The position numbers were made by a program, and so were the translations under genes. This document shows, in pieces, positions 24,514 through 35,400 of a stretch of 64,000 bases of DNA (positions are counted from its first letter, which is position 1; each line of letters opens with the position of its first letter). The notes under the pieces were generated by a model. That model had not been told where the DNA came from. It was given only the letters and a program-made list of their open reading frames with translations, and did not search any database. The stretch comes from Glandiceps talaboti. Lineage: Eukaryota; Hemichordata; Enteropneusta; Spengelidae. The stretch is from positions 4,676,216-4,740,215 of the forward strand of contig NC_135557.1 in assembly GCF_964340395.1 (NCBI RefSeq), in the 5' to 3' direction.

Positions 24514-24516
<3 letters not shown>
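24333..24516 (+). CDS. histamine N-methyltransferase-like protein, exon 1
   Basis: The start codon at 24333 follows an in-frame TGA 12 bases upstream and a likely 5' UTR acceptor at 24295. Exon 1 gives the N-terminal 61 residues and ends in VLAIGTGNG, the glycine-rich SAM-binding motif I; the N-terminal part (YHERFD..., SLRPAKSVAYMNEVF) lines up with the substrate-lid region of animal histamine N-methyltransferases. The enzymes transfer a methyl group from S-adenosylmethionine to a small amine in the cytosol; in many invertebrates the family is expanded and substrates are unknown. The three exons join in phase 1 each time and give 283 codons plus stop, close to the 292 residues of the human enzyme. 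The donor GTGAGA at 24517 runs straight into a (GA)n tract. A TAG in exon 2 breaks the frame. Confidence 0.75.

Positions 24517-24590
<74 letters not shown>
24517..24590. repeat. (GA)n microsatellite starting at a splice donor
   Basis: GTGAGAGAGA... for about 74 bp; the first bases are the donor of intron 1 of the methyltransferase-like gene. Confidence 0.95.
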
Positions 24591-24591
<1 letters not shown>

Positions 24592-24825
24592 GCAGAATTG
24601 TTTCTCCCGATGTTGCATTTGTGCCACTTTGTTAGTTGGCGCATTGTGAGAGACATTCGCTGTAATAGAATAATTCATATGCATTCCAATAATTTCGGCT
24701 TGAGATTTGGCGCTATAACCAGTTTCGCTGGATTTATATGTTCACTTTGTAATTTGAATGATGTTTAAATCTGGAGTTTCTTATTCACAACATTTGATTT
24801 GAATTATTTGTTCTATTTGCCAAAG

Positions 24826-25149
24826 GTATCACCGATGTTCCAATCATAAATGCTGTCGTACGTCGATACTCAAAGATACTCTATGAATTTGTGGAACCCT
24901 CACAGCCCAAAGTTGACGAATTCAAAGCCTTAATTGAATCCCATGAGGAGTGGAATGGAGTCACTTTCAAGTCATACACTCTAACCATTGATGACTTCAT
25001 CCGTGACAAGAAGAAAGAAGGGCAAGGTATTCATTATGACGTAATACACGCACTTCACTGCGTCTATCACTTTGATGGTGGACATACTATTCGTACTCTG
25101 TACGACTAGGTGGCAAAAGATGGAATATTTCTCATGAGAGTTAGTTCAG
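24826..25149 (+). CDS. histamine N-methyltransferase-like protein, exon 2, with in-frame TAG
   Basis: Acceptor GCCAAAG and donor GGTAAAT bound 108 codons. Landmarks are LYEFVEPSQ (acidic residue and EPS of the SAM pocket), FKSYTLTIDDF, YDVIHALHCVYHFDG (motif IV region, compare WDFIHM..LYYV in the vertebrate enzyme) and, after the break, DGIFLMRVSSG. Codon 156, at 25107-25109, is TAG between LYD and VAKDG. A single C-to-T change from CAG would explain it. Since the frame, splice sites and motifs on both sides are intact, the mutation must be recent, an allele, or a base-call error; an old pseudogene would show more decay. The truncated product would lack the C-terminal third. Confidence 0.75.
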
Positions 25150-25237
25150 GTAAATTGAGTGTTTATATATACTCCCATAGTATATTTATAAGTAAACTAA
25201 TCACATGAAATTAAAGAAAATAAGTTACTGAAAGGAA

Positions 25238-26118
25238 TTAATTTTTAGCAAGAAGGTGTTCTTTTAAAGTGTTTTTGAAGGTGCGTCTGTGGGTAATATT
25301 TTTGATATAGCTAGGGAGAGAATTCCAATGAGAAGTGGCTGCATATTTAAAAGTATGTTTGCTTTGTGTTAAGTTTATTTTGGGTATGTAAAAGTTGTCA
25401 TTTGTAGCGAACCGGGTAGGGTACACACGAGGAACAACATCGAAATAGTGGTGTATGTCATGGGCAAACTGATTGTTGTGCATGTCAAAGATAAGAAGGC
25501 AGGTTTGAAATTTACATAATTTATGGACATCTAAAATACCAAGGTCTTTAAATAAGGGGCTAGTGTGGGTATGCATTTCAGAAAAGGTCATCAGACGCGT
25601 GATTTTTTTTTGTAGAAGAATTGGTTCCAAGAAGGTTGTGAATGTGTTGCCCCATATTTCGATGCAATAGTTCAAGTGGGAAAGGATTAATGAGTTATAC
25701 AATATGAACAGAATTGATTGTGGTACATAGTGTCGAAGTCGTGAAATAAGGCCAACCTTTGGGGCAATTGAATTAACAACTTTCTGAATGTGATTTCCAG
25801 TTCATTTGAGAGTCAAGAGAAAGTCCAAGATATGTTGTAGATGAAACGTTATCTATTTGGTTACCATCAATATCTAGAACTCCATCGATGTTAATTTCTT
25901 TGCGGACGTTTTTTATGATCATATATTGTGTTTTTTCAATATTGATGGTAAGTTTGTTCGCCCCGCACCATTCACAAACCTCTTGGAAATCAGAATTTGC
26001 TTGTGAAAGATTTGCATACTTATCGTTGATAAACTGAAATAAATTAGTGTCATCTGCAAAGAGTCTAAACTGAAACGAGTTTGAAGAATTTGCAATAAAG
26101 AGATTGCAGATAATGTAG
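25238..26118 (-). mobile_element. 5'-truncated non-LTR retrotransposon (Jockey-like LINE), reverse transcriptase C-terminal part
   Basis: On the minus strand the reading begins at about 26118 with the reverse-transcriptase palm: LFADDTNLF (catalytic Asp pair near 26049-26054), then CEWCGANKLTINIEKT and TTYLGLSLDSQMNW. A frameshift near 25795 separates this from the thumb and tail, 25702-25238, with LILSHLNYCIEIWGN, TFSEMHTHTSPLFKDLGI and SHWNSLPSYIKN, the usual closing part of Jockey/CR1-group ORF2. It lies in intron 2 of the methyltransferase-like gene, in antisense. The N-terminal endonuclease and most of the RT are missing, as expected from incomplete reverse transcription. One frameshift and no other breaks suggest a moderately old insertion. 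Confidence 0.82.
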
Positions 26119-26264
26119 ATTTATTGATTCATTAACCCATATTATCTACAATCTATGGATCTGTATTTCTACATTGGTGGAATGAATACATTTAGTCTCA
26201 GGCCACTATAGTCTATAGGAACAGATTATGCGAGAATGAATAGTCATAGTCTCTGGGTTCATAG

Positions 26265-26381
26265 TTACAAATGAAAATCTCTACTCACAGAGTCAAAAAG
26301 TATTTGAATCCAAAATTTACTGCCAAGTTTACTTCCAAGTTGTATTTTTTGACTCTGTGAGTGGAAATTTTCAATTGTAAG
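26265..26381. repeat. inverted repeat with 35-bp arms
   Basis: The arm around 26273-26299 (CTCACAGAGTCAAAAA) is repeated in complement at 26346-26372 with two mismatches. The loop is about 46 bases. It may be a small foldback element. Confidence 0.75.
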
Positions 26382-26654
26382 AACAGATTGATGAAATAAT
26401 AGTGGATAGTAAACAATTCGTTGTACTCTCTTTTACTTTAGTATATCTAAAGATATGTTGTATCATATTAAAGTTCAAAATCATTTAATCTGTAATTAGG
26501 GGGTGTAGATACAGGTCGTGAATGTGAACTGCATTGAATATGGACCAGCAGTTTTCCTTAAGGACCAGCAGCATTTGCTACATGTCGGTCCTTATGACCA
26601 GTAATCATTTTCCCTTAAGTTCACACACTGATCATAAAGGTTGAATTATGATCT

Positions 26655-26800
26655 TAAAAAGTTAAATGGCATCATTATAGTAAAGGTCAGCACATATAAT
26701 CGTAGTATCATTGGTATGGGAGATTTGGAGTTTTAAGGCAATGTTCTTGGCAAACATTTTACATCTTTAAAAGACAATATCATCTCAAATTAGCATATAA
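26655..26800 (+). repeat. dispersed repeat, left member of an inverted pair
   Basis: Shares blocks such as TCATTGGTATGGGAGATTTG and ATGGCATCATTATA with the complement of 30427-30585. Family unknown. Confidence 0.7.
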
Positions 26801-27045
26801 TACAATTATGATAGTAAAAAGGTTGGTGCATCTGATTGTTGGTTGATAGCACGAGTGACCTGTGGGAGCGAGCGAGTCCTACGCAGATCAGGAGGTTTTT
26901 GTTTGTATTAAGGCAATTTTCATGTTATTCATAGCTTTTGAGATAACGTTTCCAAGCTTCGTATTTTTCATTCCCACCGAACGTGTAGAAATAATAAATC
27001 AAATAAAAGAAGACACCCAGTTTAAATCTTTCCTTATATCCTCAG

Positions 27046-27389
27046 GTGCTGTGGAGGATTGCAGAAAGAAAATTGATCAGATATACAATAATCCCAAGAG
27101 AAGATTCTCTGGCTGTGAAAGTGTAATGGAGTGTTTGAAGGAATTGCCAGGAATTAAAATGGAAAAAGACGTTCGGGAATATCAAATAAAAGTAACTGAA
27201 TGTTTTCAGCCACATTCTGTAGATGGAAATAAGATGCTTGATATCTTTTATGGAATTTTAAATGTTCGTAAATATGTTGGACAAGAACGGGCAACTATGT
27301 TGTTGGATTATTTAAAAGAATGCTGTATTCAGAAAGGTGATGGTTACTTTCTTGTTGGTTTAGATAATGACATTGTTATCAAAAAATAG
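27046..27389 (+). CDS. histamine N-methyltransferase-like protein, exon 3
   Basis: Acceptor TATCCTCAG; the phase-1 join to exon 2 gives SSG-AVEDC. The exon encodes 114 residues to the TAA-type end at 27387-27389 (...DNDIVIKK). Landmarks are KKIDQIYNN (place of the WDKLWKKY segment), ITEC-type acidic stretch IKVTECFQPHS, NKMLDIFYGILNV (LLWDFLTETCNF region) and LLDYLKECC with GDGYFLVGLDNDIVIKK as the closing strand. This is the C-terminal substrate-side part of the family fold. No frame break occurs here, so if the TAG in exon 2 is read as an allele or error, the gene is complete. No polyadenylation signal is obvious before the repeat field that begins at 27420. Confidence 0.72.
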
Positions 27390-27419
27390 CACCAATGGCA
27401 TTGTAGCACAACTGTATTT

Positions 27420-27660
27420 GGCTATTGCTATGGGCGTGGTCTTGTGGCGAGGCATGTTTACACATATTTTCGGAATCTTTATTCACATGCCTATCCTTCC
27501 TTCTTTGTAATATAAACCATCGTTTGGATTTTGCTATGAGGGTAGATTTGCTGTTAGACATATTAACATATATTTGTTGATTCTGTATTCACTTACCTAC
27601 CTGTCTCTTTTGTTATCCTTGTAATATGCATTATCACTTCACTGTTGCTAAGGGCGTTGC
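27420..27660. repeat. diverged tandem pair, about 115-bp unit
   Basis: 27425-27530 and 27535-27645 share CTTTATTCACATGCCTATC / CTGTATTCACTTACCTACC, TTTGTAATATA / CTTGTAATATGC and the TGCTATG / TGCTAAGG-GCGT start. Confidence 0.6.
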
Positions 27661-27719
27661 CATGGTTGCTAGGGCCAATTGTGTTGGACAAAAACTGCAG
27701 ATAACACCAGAAATATCCC

Positions 27720-28425
27720 TACCGAGTTTCAGCCTCATTCACCATGTAGTTTTCTAGATATACGTTTTTTACCAAAGTTGGTATTCTTTGACCTAATTTG
27801 CATATCGCTGATGAGATAATCACATTGTGACTACATTTTCATGTATTCATCCATATAGGCATCCCCATTAAATTTCACCCCAATCTGGTCAGTAGTTTTG
27901 AATTAGAGATATTTGCCCAAATAGACACATTTTAGCCCTAATTTACATATCACTGAGGTGATCATCACGTCATGGACAATTCTTAAACTTAACACTCATA
28001 AAAACCCACCAAATTTCAAACCTGTAGTTTTGGAATCACAGATTCTTTGACCAAAAAGACATATTCTTTGCCCTTATTTGCATATCACTAATTAGATCAT
28101 CATGTCAAGAATATGTCTTAATCTATACACCCCTTAAAACTTTCCACCACATCTTAGCCGCATCTGCTCAGTAAATTTGGAATTATAGACTTTTGACCAA
28201 AAAGACACATTTGTAGCCCTATCTGCAAATCACTGATGGGATCAATGTGTCATGAACAATTCCTAAACTAAACACACCCAATAACATCCCCATCGAATTT
28301 AAGGGGCCAATCTGCCCTGAAGTTTAGGAGTTTTAAGCTTTATAACCAAAAATAATATGTTTTTATGCCCAAACGCACATCATTGATGCGATCATTTTCA
28401 TTTGAACAATTTGCCATATACACAC
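27720..28425. repeat. diverged satellite, 135-150-bp period, five units
   Basis: The marker CATATCACTGATGAGATCAT recurs at about 27801, 27946, 28081, 28226 and 28376, each followed by AACAATTCTTAAACT-like, CCCACCAAATTTCA-like and GACCAAAAAGACACATT-like blocks. Units are well diverged, so the array is old. Confidence 0.85.
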
Positions 28426-28954
28426 TCCAAGTAATTACGTTTGGTCAGAGACCCAGTGCAGGTGCCCATCATCGTTTCATAAGAATTGAATTTCTTCTTG
28501 TTTTCAAATTTGAATAAAGGTAAAGTTTAAGGCAAACCAGCTACAGGAAAACAATATTCATAGTCAATGAATACTCTCCATTGATTTTAAAACATGGTTA
28601 ATCATTTTCCATTCATTAATACTTGAATATATTAATGAATTTAATATTGTTATTGTGTATGCGTACAGTCTAGGATTTTTTCTGGCTTACTTACTTGAAA
28701 TGCCTTCTGCAGGCCGATAATGTAGGACAAAGAGGGTGTGGTGTTGTTACCTTTTTCTACCGTGCAAAAACACCTAAGTAGTACTTCTGTAATAAAAAAG
28801 AGTAACTGCCATACATAGTAGAATGAGTGACAGGTTTGGTGAGAATAAAAAAGATATTCTCGTCGTCACACCACTTTCGATAAAATGTCCTGACCAAAAA
28901 CAATTATTTTCTTTTTTGGCCTAATAGAGTCTGGCTGTCATAAATTCGCCACAG

Positions 28955-30065
28955 ACATTAATTCGCCACAGTGTGTTAAAATAGACAAAGGGCACGAGAT
29001 GACGTTCACCACAGTGTGTTTAGATATACAAAGTGTACTTGATGACGTTCCCCACAGTGTGTTAAAATATACAAAGTGCACGAGATGACGTTCCCCACAG
29101 TGTGTTTAGATATACAAATAGTGTACAAGATGACGTTCCCCACAGTGTGTTTAGATATACAAATAGTGTACATGATGACGTTCCCCACAGTGTGTTTAGA
29201 TATACAAAGTTTACATGATGACGTTCCCCACAGTGTGTTAAGATATACAAAATGTACGAGATGACGTTCCCCACAGTGTGTTAAAATATACAGTGTACGA
29301 GATGACGTTCCCCACAGTGTGTTAAAATATACAAAGTGTACGAGATGACGTTCCCCACAGTGTGTTCAGATATACAAAGTGTACGTGATGACGTTCTCTA
29401 CATTGTATTTAGATGTACAAATAGTGTACATGATGACGTTCCCCACAGTGTGTTGGCATATACAACAAGTGTACGAGATGACGTTCCCCACATTGTGTTG
29501 AGATATACAAAATGTACGAGATGACGTTCTCTACATTGTATTTAGATGTACAAATAGTGTACATGATGACGTTCCCCACAGTGTGTTGGCATATACAACA
29601 AGTGTACGTGATGACGTTCACCACAGTGTGTTAAAATATACAGTGTACGAGATGACGTTCCCCACAGTGTGTTAAAATATAGTGTACGTGATGACGTTCC
29701 CCACAGTGTGTTAAGATATACAAATAGTGTACGTGATGACGTTCCCCACAGTGTGTTTAGATATACAGTTTACGTGATGACGTTCCCCACAGTGTGTTGA
29801 GATATACAAATAGTGTACACGATGACGTTCCCCACAGTGTTAAAATATACAAATAGTGTACGAGATGACGTTCCCCACAGTGCGTTGAGATATACAAAGT
29901 GTACATGATGACGTTCCCCACAGTGTGTTGAGATGTACAAAATGTACGCAATGATGTTTCTCACAGTGTGTTTAGATATACAAAGTGTACATGATGACGT
30001 TCACCACAGTGTGTTGAGATGTACAAAATGTACGCAATGATGTTTCTCACAGTACGTTAAGATAT
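28955..30065. repeat. about 43-bp satellite, some 25 units
   Basis: The core GATGACGTTCCCCACAGTGT recurs every 39-47 bases, separated by a variable TTAAAATATACAAAGTGTAC-like spacer. Several variants (TTCTCTACATTGTATTTAGA; TTTCTCACAGTGTG) occur twice in a fixed order, which shows block duplication. Open frames in this field are repeat artefacts. Confidence 0.97.
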
Positions 30066-30426
30066 AGTGCAATCCATGACATTCCCCAACGACAAAATCA
30101 ACCAATACAGAGAATATTTTAATGTTTGCCATTAAAACAAAAAACTACAAACCTAAGCTTGCTAATGTAACGTTATATATGCTTATTTATAAGTTTATTT
30201 GTATTTTCTCCCCCCCCACTTTTCTTTTAGCATCAGAATATGAAATCATTACTTCTGGTAAATTACTTTCTACCATATTATACACCACAGTACTTAGAAA
30301 TTATTAGGATGATAATTACTTCCTTGGACGTATACCGCTCAGGTAAAAAACTGCCACCAACAACTTTTTTACTGTCATAATGGTATTAAACTTTGGTATT
30401 AAACTTTTCTTAAATATTTTCACCCT

Positions 30427-30585
30427 GTTCTAATTTGAAATGATATTGTCTCTTAAACATGTGAAATATTTGCCAAGATAATCAACAATTGATTTAAACT
30501 CCAAATCTCCCCTACCAATGATACTACCATTAGATGTGCTGACCTTTACTACGTGTATATAATGATGCCATTTAACCTATTAAAA
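30427..30585 (-). repeat. dispersed repeat, right member of an inverted pair
   Basis: Reverse complement of 26655-26800 with clear but imperfect similarity (CAAATCTCCCCTACCAATGA, ATGATGCCATTTAAC). Confidence 0.7.
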
Positions 30586-30599
30586 AACATATTTCAAAC

Positions 30600-31035
30600 C
30601 TATGTAAGTATTAAAGCATATGGTCTGATACTTGATGGTGCTGTCTTGTAAAACGTGGATTACGTTATTGCTTGAAAGTGTCTGAATAGCCTAAAAATTG
30701 GCTTTAAGAGTAAAAATCCTCTAGGCTTCTAGAGGAAGACCCCTCGAACCACCATGTGAGGTGGACATATCCTTGTGTCAAGCCCATCCCCTCTTACTGT
30801 CAAGATGCTATCAAACTATATTTCAAAAGTCTTTCAACCATATGTAGTTGCTTTTTACATGTTGGTGCTGTCTTGTAAAGCTTGGAAATTATTATCTGAA
30901 AGGGTCTGAATAGTCTCAAAATACCTCCAGGGCTTCTAGGGGGAGACTCCCAAGGACCCCCCATAAGAGATGTACATATTCCCTTCTCAAGCTTTCCCCT
31001 ACCTTTCACTGTCATGATGCTATTACACCCCTTTT
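30600..31035 (+). repeat. tandem duplication, about 220-bp unit
   Basis: 30605-30815 and 30838-31023 share TGGTGCTGTCTTGTAAA, GTGTCTGAATAG, GGCTTCTAG-GGAGAC and TCAAGATGCTAT. A short piece (GGGCTTCCAGGGGAAGACTC) returns at 62156, so the unit belongs to a dispersed family. Confidence 0.8.
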
Positions 31036-31082
31036 GGAATATATTTACCCTGTGTAGTCATCTGAGCAATGGCGTATTACGG

Positions 31083-31112
31083 TCGCACGCACGCACGCAC
31101 GCACGCACGCAA
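31083..31112. repeat. (GCAC)n microsatellite
   Basis: CGCACGCACGCACG tract at the end of the duplicated family; such tails often mark the 3' end of a retroelement copy. Confidence 0.9.
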
Positions 31113-34100
31113 GCAAAGACAGACGCGCAGACGGTCGTACTTGGCTGTCCATTGTAAAAGCACCCCATGGGGAGGGGTGCAAAATACCAGACAGACAAAT
31201 GACGAGAGAGATCGACCTAACCATTTAGCTCCGTTCATCTGTCGCTGACTGGCGCTAAAAAGTGCTCATTGTGGGAGAGGGTTACTCTGCCACACTGTAC
31301 CCTCCCCCAGGAGATCATCGGGGGGGGGGGGGGGTCGCTGTTTTTTCCAAAATCAAGATAGAATGGGAAACTCTGCTGACTGAGTATATATATATAGGTT
31401 GCAGCTCTCTGTGAGACATCTCCTTGCAATGCGCAAAGACCACATTTATTTGTAATGGTATTTCTTTAAAAGTGTGGATGATGAGGTCGATTGCCACGGT
31501 TATTAGTTGTTATTAGTTGTTATAGTGTACTATACAGTTGTACATTTCCAGAATGTGGGAAGGTTGGGGTATCGTAAAATACCACATATGGGTAAATGTG
31601 TAACCTGAGGGAAGGAGAAGGTATTACGAAAGTACATGGGTTGAATTCGGGGTAAGGGCGTGGTTCTTTTGAGAGCATACATTTTTGATAACCCCCCCCC
31701 CCCCAATGACCGCTATAAATCATGCCTTTTCCCTAATACGGGACAAAGCACACTTTAATTGTATTCACACTGGCTATATCGAGCCTGTCCCAAAAGATTG
31801 AGACATTTAACTGCAATATGATATAGTGGCAACAAGGTGTTCTCTGTTTCTATGCCAACCATGATAACATTTCATAAACATCCGCTGTCTTTGTATGTAA
31901 CAGACGATCAACTCTACTAGGCATCGTTTCAGTCATTCTTTCAATTCAACCGACCGAAACCAGGATTGTTTGTAATGAAAATAATAAGCTAAATTGCTAC
32001 ATTAATTATTCAAAGGAAACATACGAGTTCACAATATATCCTGACTAACTTGAAATTAGATTAATATTGAAAGAGCCATCCGATGCCTTTCAGTCTAATT
32101 GAGTTTACTCATTTTTGTTCAAGGTGACACCACAATATTCTATCAGCAGTACAAGCACTTGTATTTATCACTAACATGGTACTACTGTCACTGACCAACA
32201 TTTCAATATTTATCATTTCTGTAATCCCCCCCTCCCCTGACATATGTTGTGATCAGCAGAATAGATTAATGACAGCGTGTAGTTTTGGTGTTCACGATAC
32301 GTTAGAATTTTGACAATTTCACCTCAAGGTAATTATCATAAGCAGTCCAATGACGTCATCTTTTACTTGTATCCAATCACATAGACGACATTGTGACTTA
32401 AATTACTAATAATAGAACACCACGTAATGTAACCACTTTTCTTAAAGTAAGAGTTTGATAATAAAGGCCAAAAGGAAGTGGAAATAAACTTGAGAACCAT
32501 TCATCTCGGTCTGTCTAGCGATTATTGAGTGCTGGTATGTTCTCTCTGTACGGGAGTTATTAAGATTGTATTGTATTATAGATGTGTCGACGTTCGCTAC
32601 ACCTTTATGCGTACAGAAAAAAAGTATCAACATTCAAATTGGTGAGAATCCGACATTGGCGGAGTGTATCTGCTCGAACAACAACCATTAATGACATTAC
32701 ACATTATCATGTTATGTTATATATTTTGTTGGGATCCTCATATCTTTAGAAGAATACCACAAATGACTTGATTTCGATGTACAACCAGACTTGTACGCTG
32801 GTCTGTGTACGACGGAACATTATATGGCACACAATATTTTGGGAATGGAAACTGACAAGCATAATGAATTACATATGTACGTTTGTGGACTATCCACAGT
32901 ATGCCGACGAATGAAATAAGAACGTGAAACCATGGCATAACTCGTTTAGACAGAACTGAATATAGACTGAACATTTCAACGTTGAACATACGAGCACAAA
33001 AATATGTGACACAAGATCGAAATCATCACCGTAAAGGAAGTTTAAATGCCGATATGAAATTTTAAAAAAAATCCCACGGAACGGAAACATACGATGGACA
33101 TATTGCTTACTCGTGGTCATTTGCGATTCGTAATATGCATCGTTGAATTTTCTTTCCATGACAATATTAGATTATCTGAACCATAACTGATCAGCTGACT
33201 GTTCTGTTTAATTATTCTGTAACAATAACATTTTATATTTTTCGTTTGATTATTTACTCATTTCAGCAAAAACAATACACCTAGATTGTATGTTCACATA
33301 CTGGTACGTAGTTATGATTTTAATGTTGTTAAAGTTCCATTATGCATGAATAGGAACTATGTTTATGCAGTAAAGCATATACGTGTATTGAATTGAATGA
33401 ATATCGGTATGACTTTGGCCTTGATATTCAATGTATTGTATTGACATTTTAGTGAACATCAGTGACATTTATCCTGACATGAGTTGTGTTTATGATTATG
33501 TAATCTTTACGGCCCGGATATGGGTTTGGCGGACAAAAGGGTCCGACTTTAGAAGAGTCCGTAAGTCGAACTACAGAGGTCCACAAAACCCATATCCGGG
33601 CCGTGAAGGTTTTCTAATAAACCCAATGTAATGGCAGGGAAACATCATTTAAATCGTTTAATTTAAATCGTTTAATATCATACATTGGCTGTTAAATGTC
33701 ATTTGATTTTCAAACACATAAAAGTAGTGAAGAAATTAAGAATTCCAAATCGCTGAGCGAATGGATATTGAATTGGCAAGCGTGCCACTTGCCATATTTG
33801 GGCAAAGTGTGCCGGGTCGTGATAGAGTGCGCGAGTTGTGTGCGCGTGCTCTTCATTAAATTCATACTGAATGTATGGTAATATTTTTTTGTTTTTTACT
33901 TTACAAATATTCTGTGGCATCGTATTAATCGTCTGTGCCAGACTCTGAGACGTTTAACATTAGCTGTTACAGTTACCTGTAGAATAATCAAGAAAAAATA
34001 AAGCGCTTTCAATGAAGAGTTGGTATTGGTTGTTGATTGAGAATAAGCCAAATGAAAACTCTTCTGTCAATTAATTTAATATCACGGTCAGCAAATGAAT

Positions 34101-34237
34101 GACTAGTCATTGATAAATTCTGCCTTGTCATCGGTCATTAGAGGCCAGTTATTTTCAACTGACCAGCGGAGGAGCTGTTTTTAGTTAGGAGTTATTTTGA
34201 AAATCACAACATACTGTGTGTGTTTATGATTACTACT
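31113..34237. other. gene-free stretch
   Basis: No coding exon recognised. It holds long G and C runs (31320-31334, 31693-31706) and the hairpin at 33505-33608. Confidence 0.4.
33505..33608. repeat. hairpin-forming foldback, 30-nt arms
   Basis: Arm 33505-33534 (ACGGCCCGGATATGGGTTT) pairs with 33579-33608 at 27 of 30 positions. The 44-nt loop again contains GTCCGACTT and AAGTCGAAC, which can pair. It is more GC-rich than its surroundings. Confidence 0.85.
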
Positions 34238-34238
34238 A

Positions 34239-34239
<1 letters not shown>

Positions 34240-34331
<92 letters not shown>
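34240..34331. repeat. (TA)n microsatellite
   Basis: About 45 TA units. Confidence 0.97.
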
Positions 34332-34333
<2 letters not shown>

Positions 34334-34899
34334 GCATACCTAGTTTTTTAGCCTATAGTTAATTATGACAAGTGTTTCCACTTATATACTCAATATTTAT
34401 TCACTATTTACAAAATATGTATCTCCAATAACCCGAATGACCCTAGCTAGTTTTAAGCCTCTGATTCTAAACAGTTTTTGTAAACATTTTGAAAAAAAGA
34501 TAAGAAATTCTTTGTCTTCTTGATGAACGTATGTTTTCTTTCCCTGGCGATATATGTACTTATTTCAACAAACTATCACCCGTTTAGTCTGTTTTCTTTC
34601 CCTAGCGATATATGTACTTATTTCCACAAACTATCACAAAAGGGGTATTGTGACCGATATTTTGTTTGTTTTTGAGTCGAAGTAATATTTTACAACAATT
34701 AAAAAGAAAAAAAAAATAACAAAAGAAAATACTTTCCCGATCTACCTACCCTATTTTCTGAAGCCATATGATAAGGAACACGGTTTTTTCTTTTGCCATA
34801 AAATATATTCAAAAACACACGTTTATATTGGAAGTGAATTACACTATTTTGATATGCAATGTAACTCAGTTACAGTTTATTTTAATTATTCGACATTTA

Positions 34900-35400
34900 T
34901 ACTTCTTACGACAATGACAAATCCTGCTTTTTGCATCCTGTGTACAAAGGATTTCAAAACTGGAAAGTTTTGTGTATTCTCATAACAGCTACAATAAAAT
35001 ATACTAAATACATTTCTTTGCCACCAACAGAAGAAAGTTTAAAATAATCAGTAATAACGTTTTACCCAAAAGAAGCTGAACTACTGAAACATGGTTTGCA
35101 CACATAGGTGTTTATCCCAGTTTGTAAGGAAAGTTTGCCAAAATGTCTTAATTATTACTTCACAGTTATAAAATAAGTGAATTACTGATTCATTTTCCAG
35201 ACTACAAAATGTACAAGCAGCAGATCTTTTGGTGTGACCAATATATGTAATTGTGAATTTGTCATCGGAATAAATTGTGTGATATTTTGCATAGAAGGTT
35301 TCTAAGTTTTGTGGGAATTGTACACTGAAAGGGTAACTGGTAAATTCATTCCCAGTTATGAACAATACAATGGTTTCCATATCTAAAACATGTTCGTGAA
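34900..35400 (-). mobile_element. L1-like LINE ORF2 C-terminal fragment (zf-RVT)
   Basis: On the minus strand 35380-35081 reads ...YIGHTKRSAACTFC, then ENESVIHLFYNC and FWQTFLTNW. The C-x2-C...H-x4-C layout followed by a Trp-rich segment is the reverse-transcriptase zinc-binding tail of L1/Tx1-type LINEs (compare CPLC..E.EH.F..C....FW). Beyond the stop at 35081 the frame can be followed only with shifts. It is a truncated, inactive copy. Confidence 0.7.

Larger units (their letters stand above)
26119..27045 (+). other. rest of intron 2 of the methyltransferase-like gene
   Basis: Non-coding. It carries an imperfect hairpin at 26265-26381 and the left member of an inverted pair at 26655-26800, both listed separately. 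Confidence 0.5.

Noticed and set aside
26862-27045. N-terminal extension of methyltransferase exon 3
   Set aside because: The open reading upstream of the TCCTCAG acceptor has no family resemblance and is intron read-through.
28955-30065. A CRISPR-like array of short repeats and spacers
   Set aside because: The 'spacers' are variants of one sequence, there are no cas genes and the window is animal DNA. It is a minisatellite.
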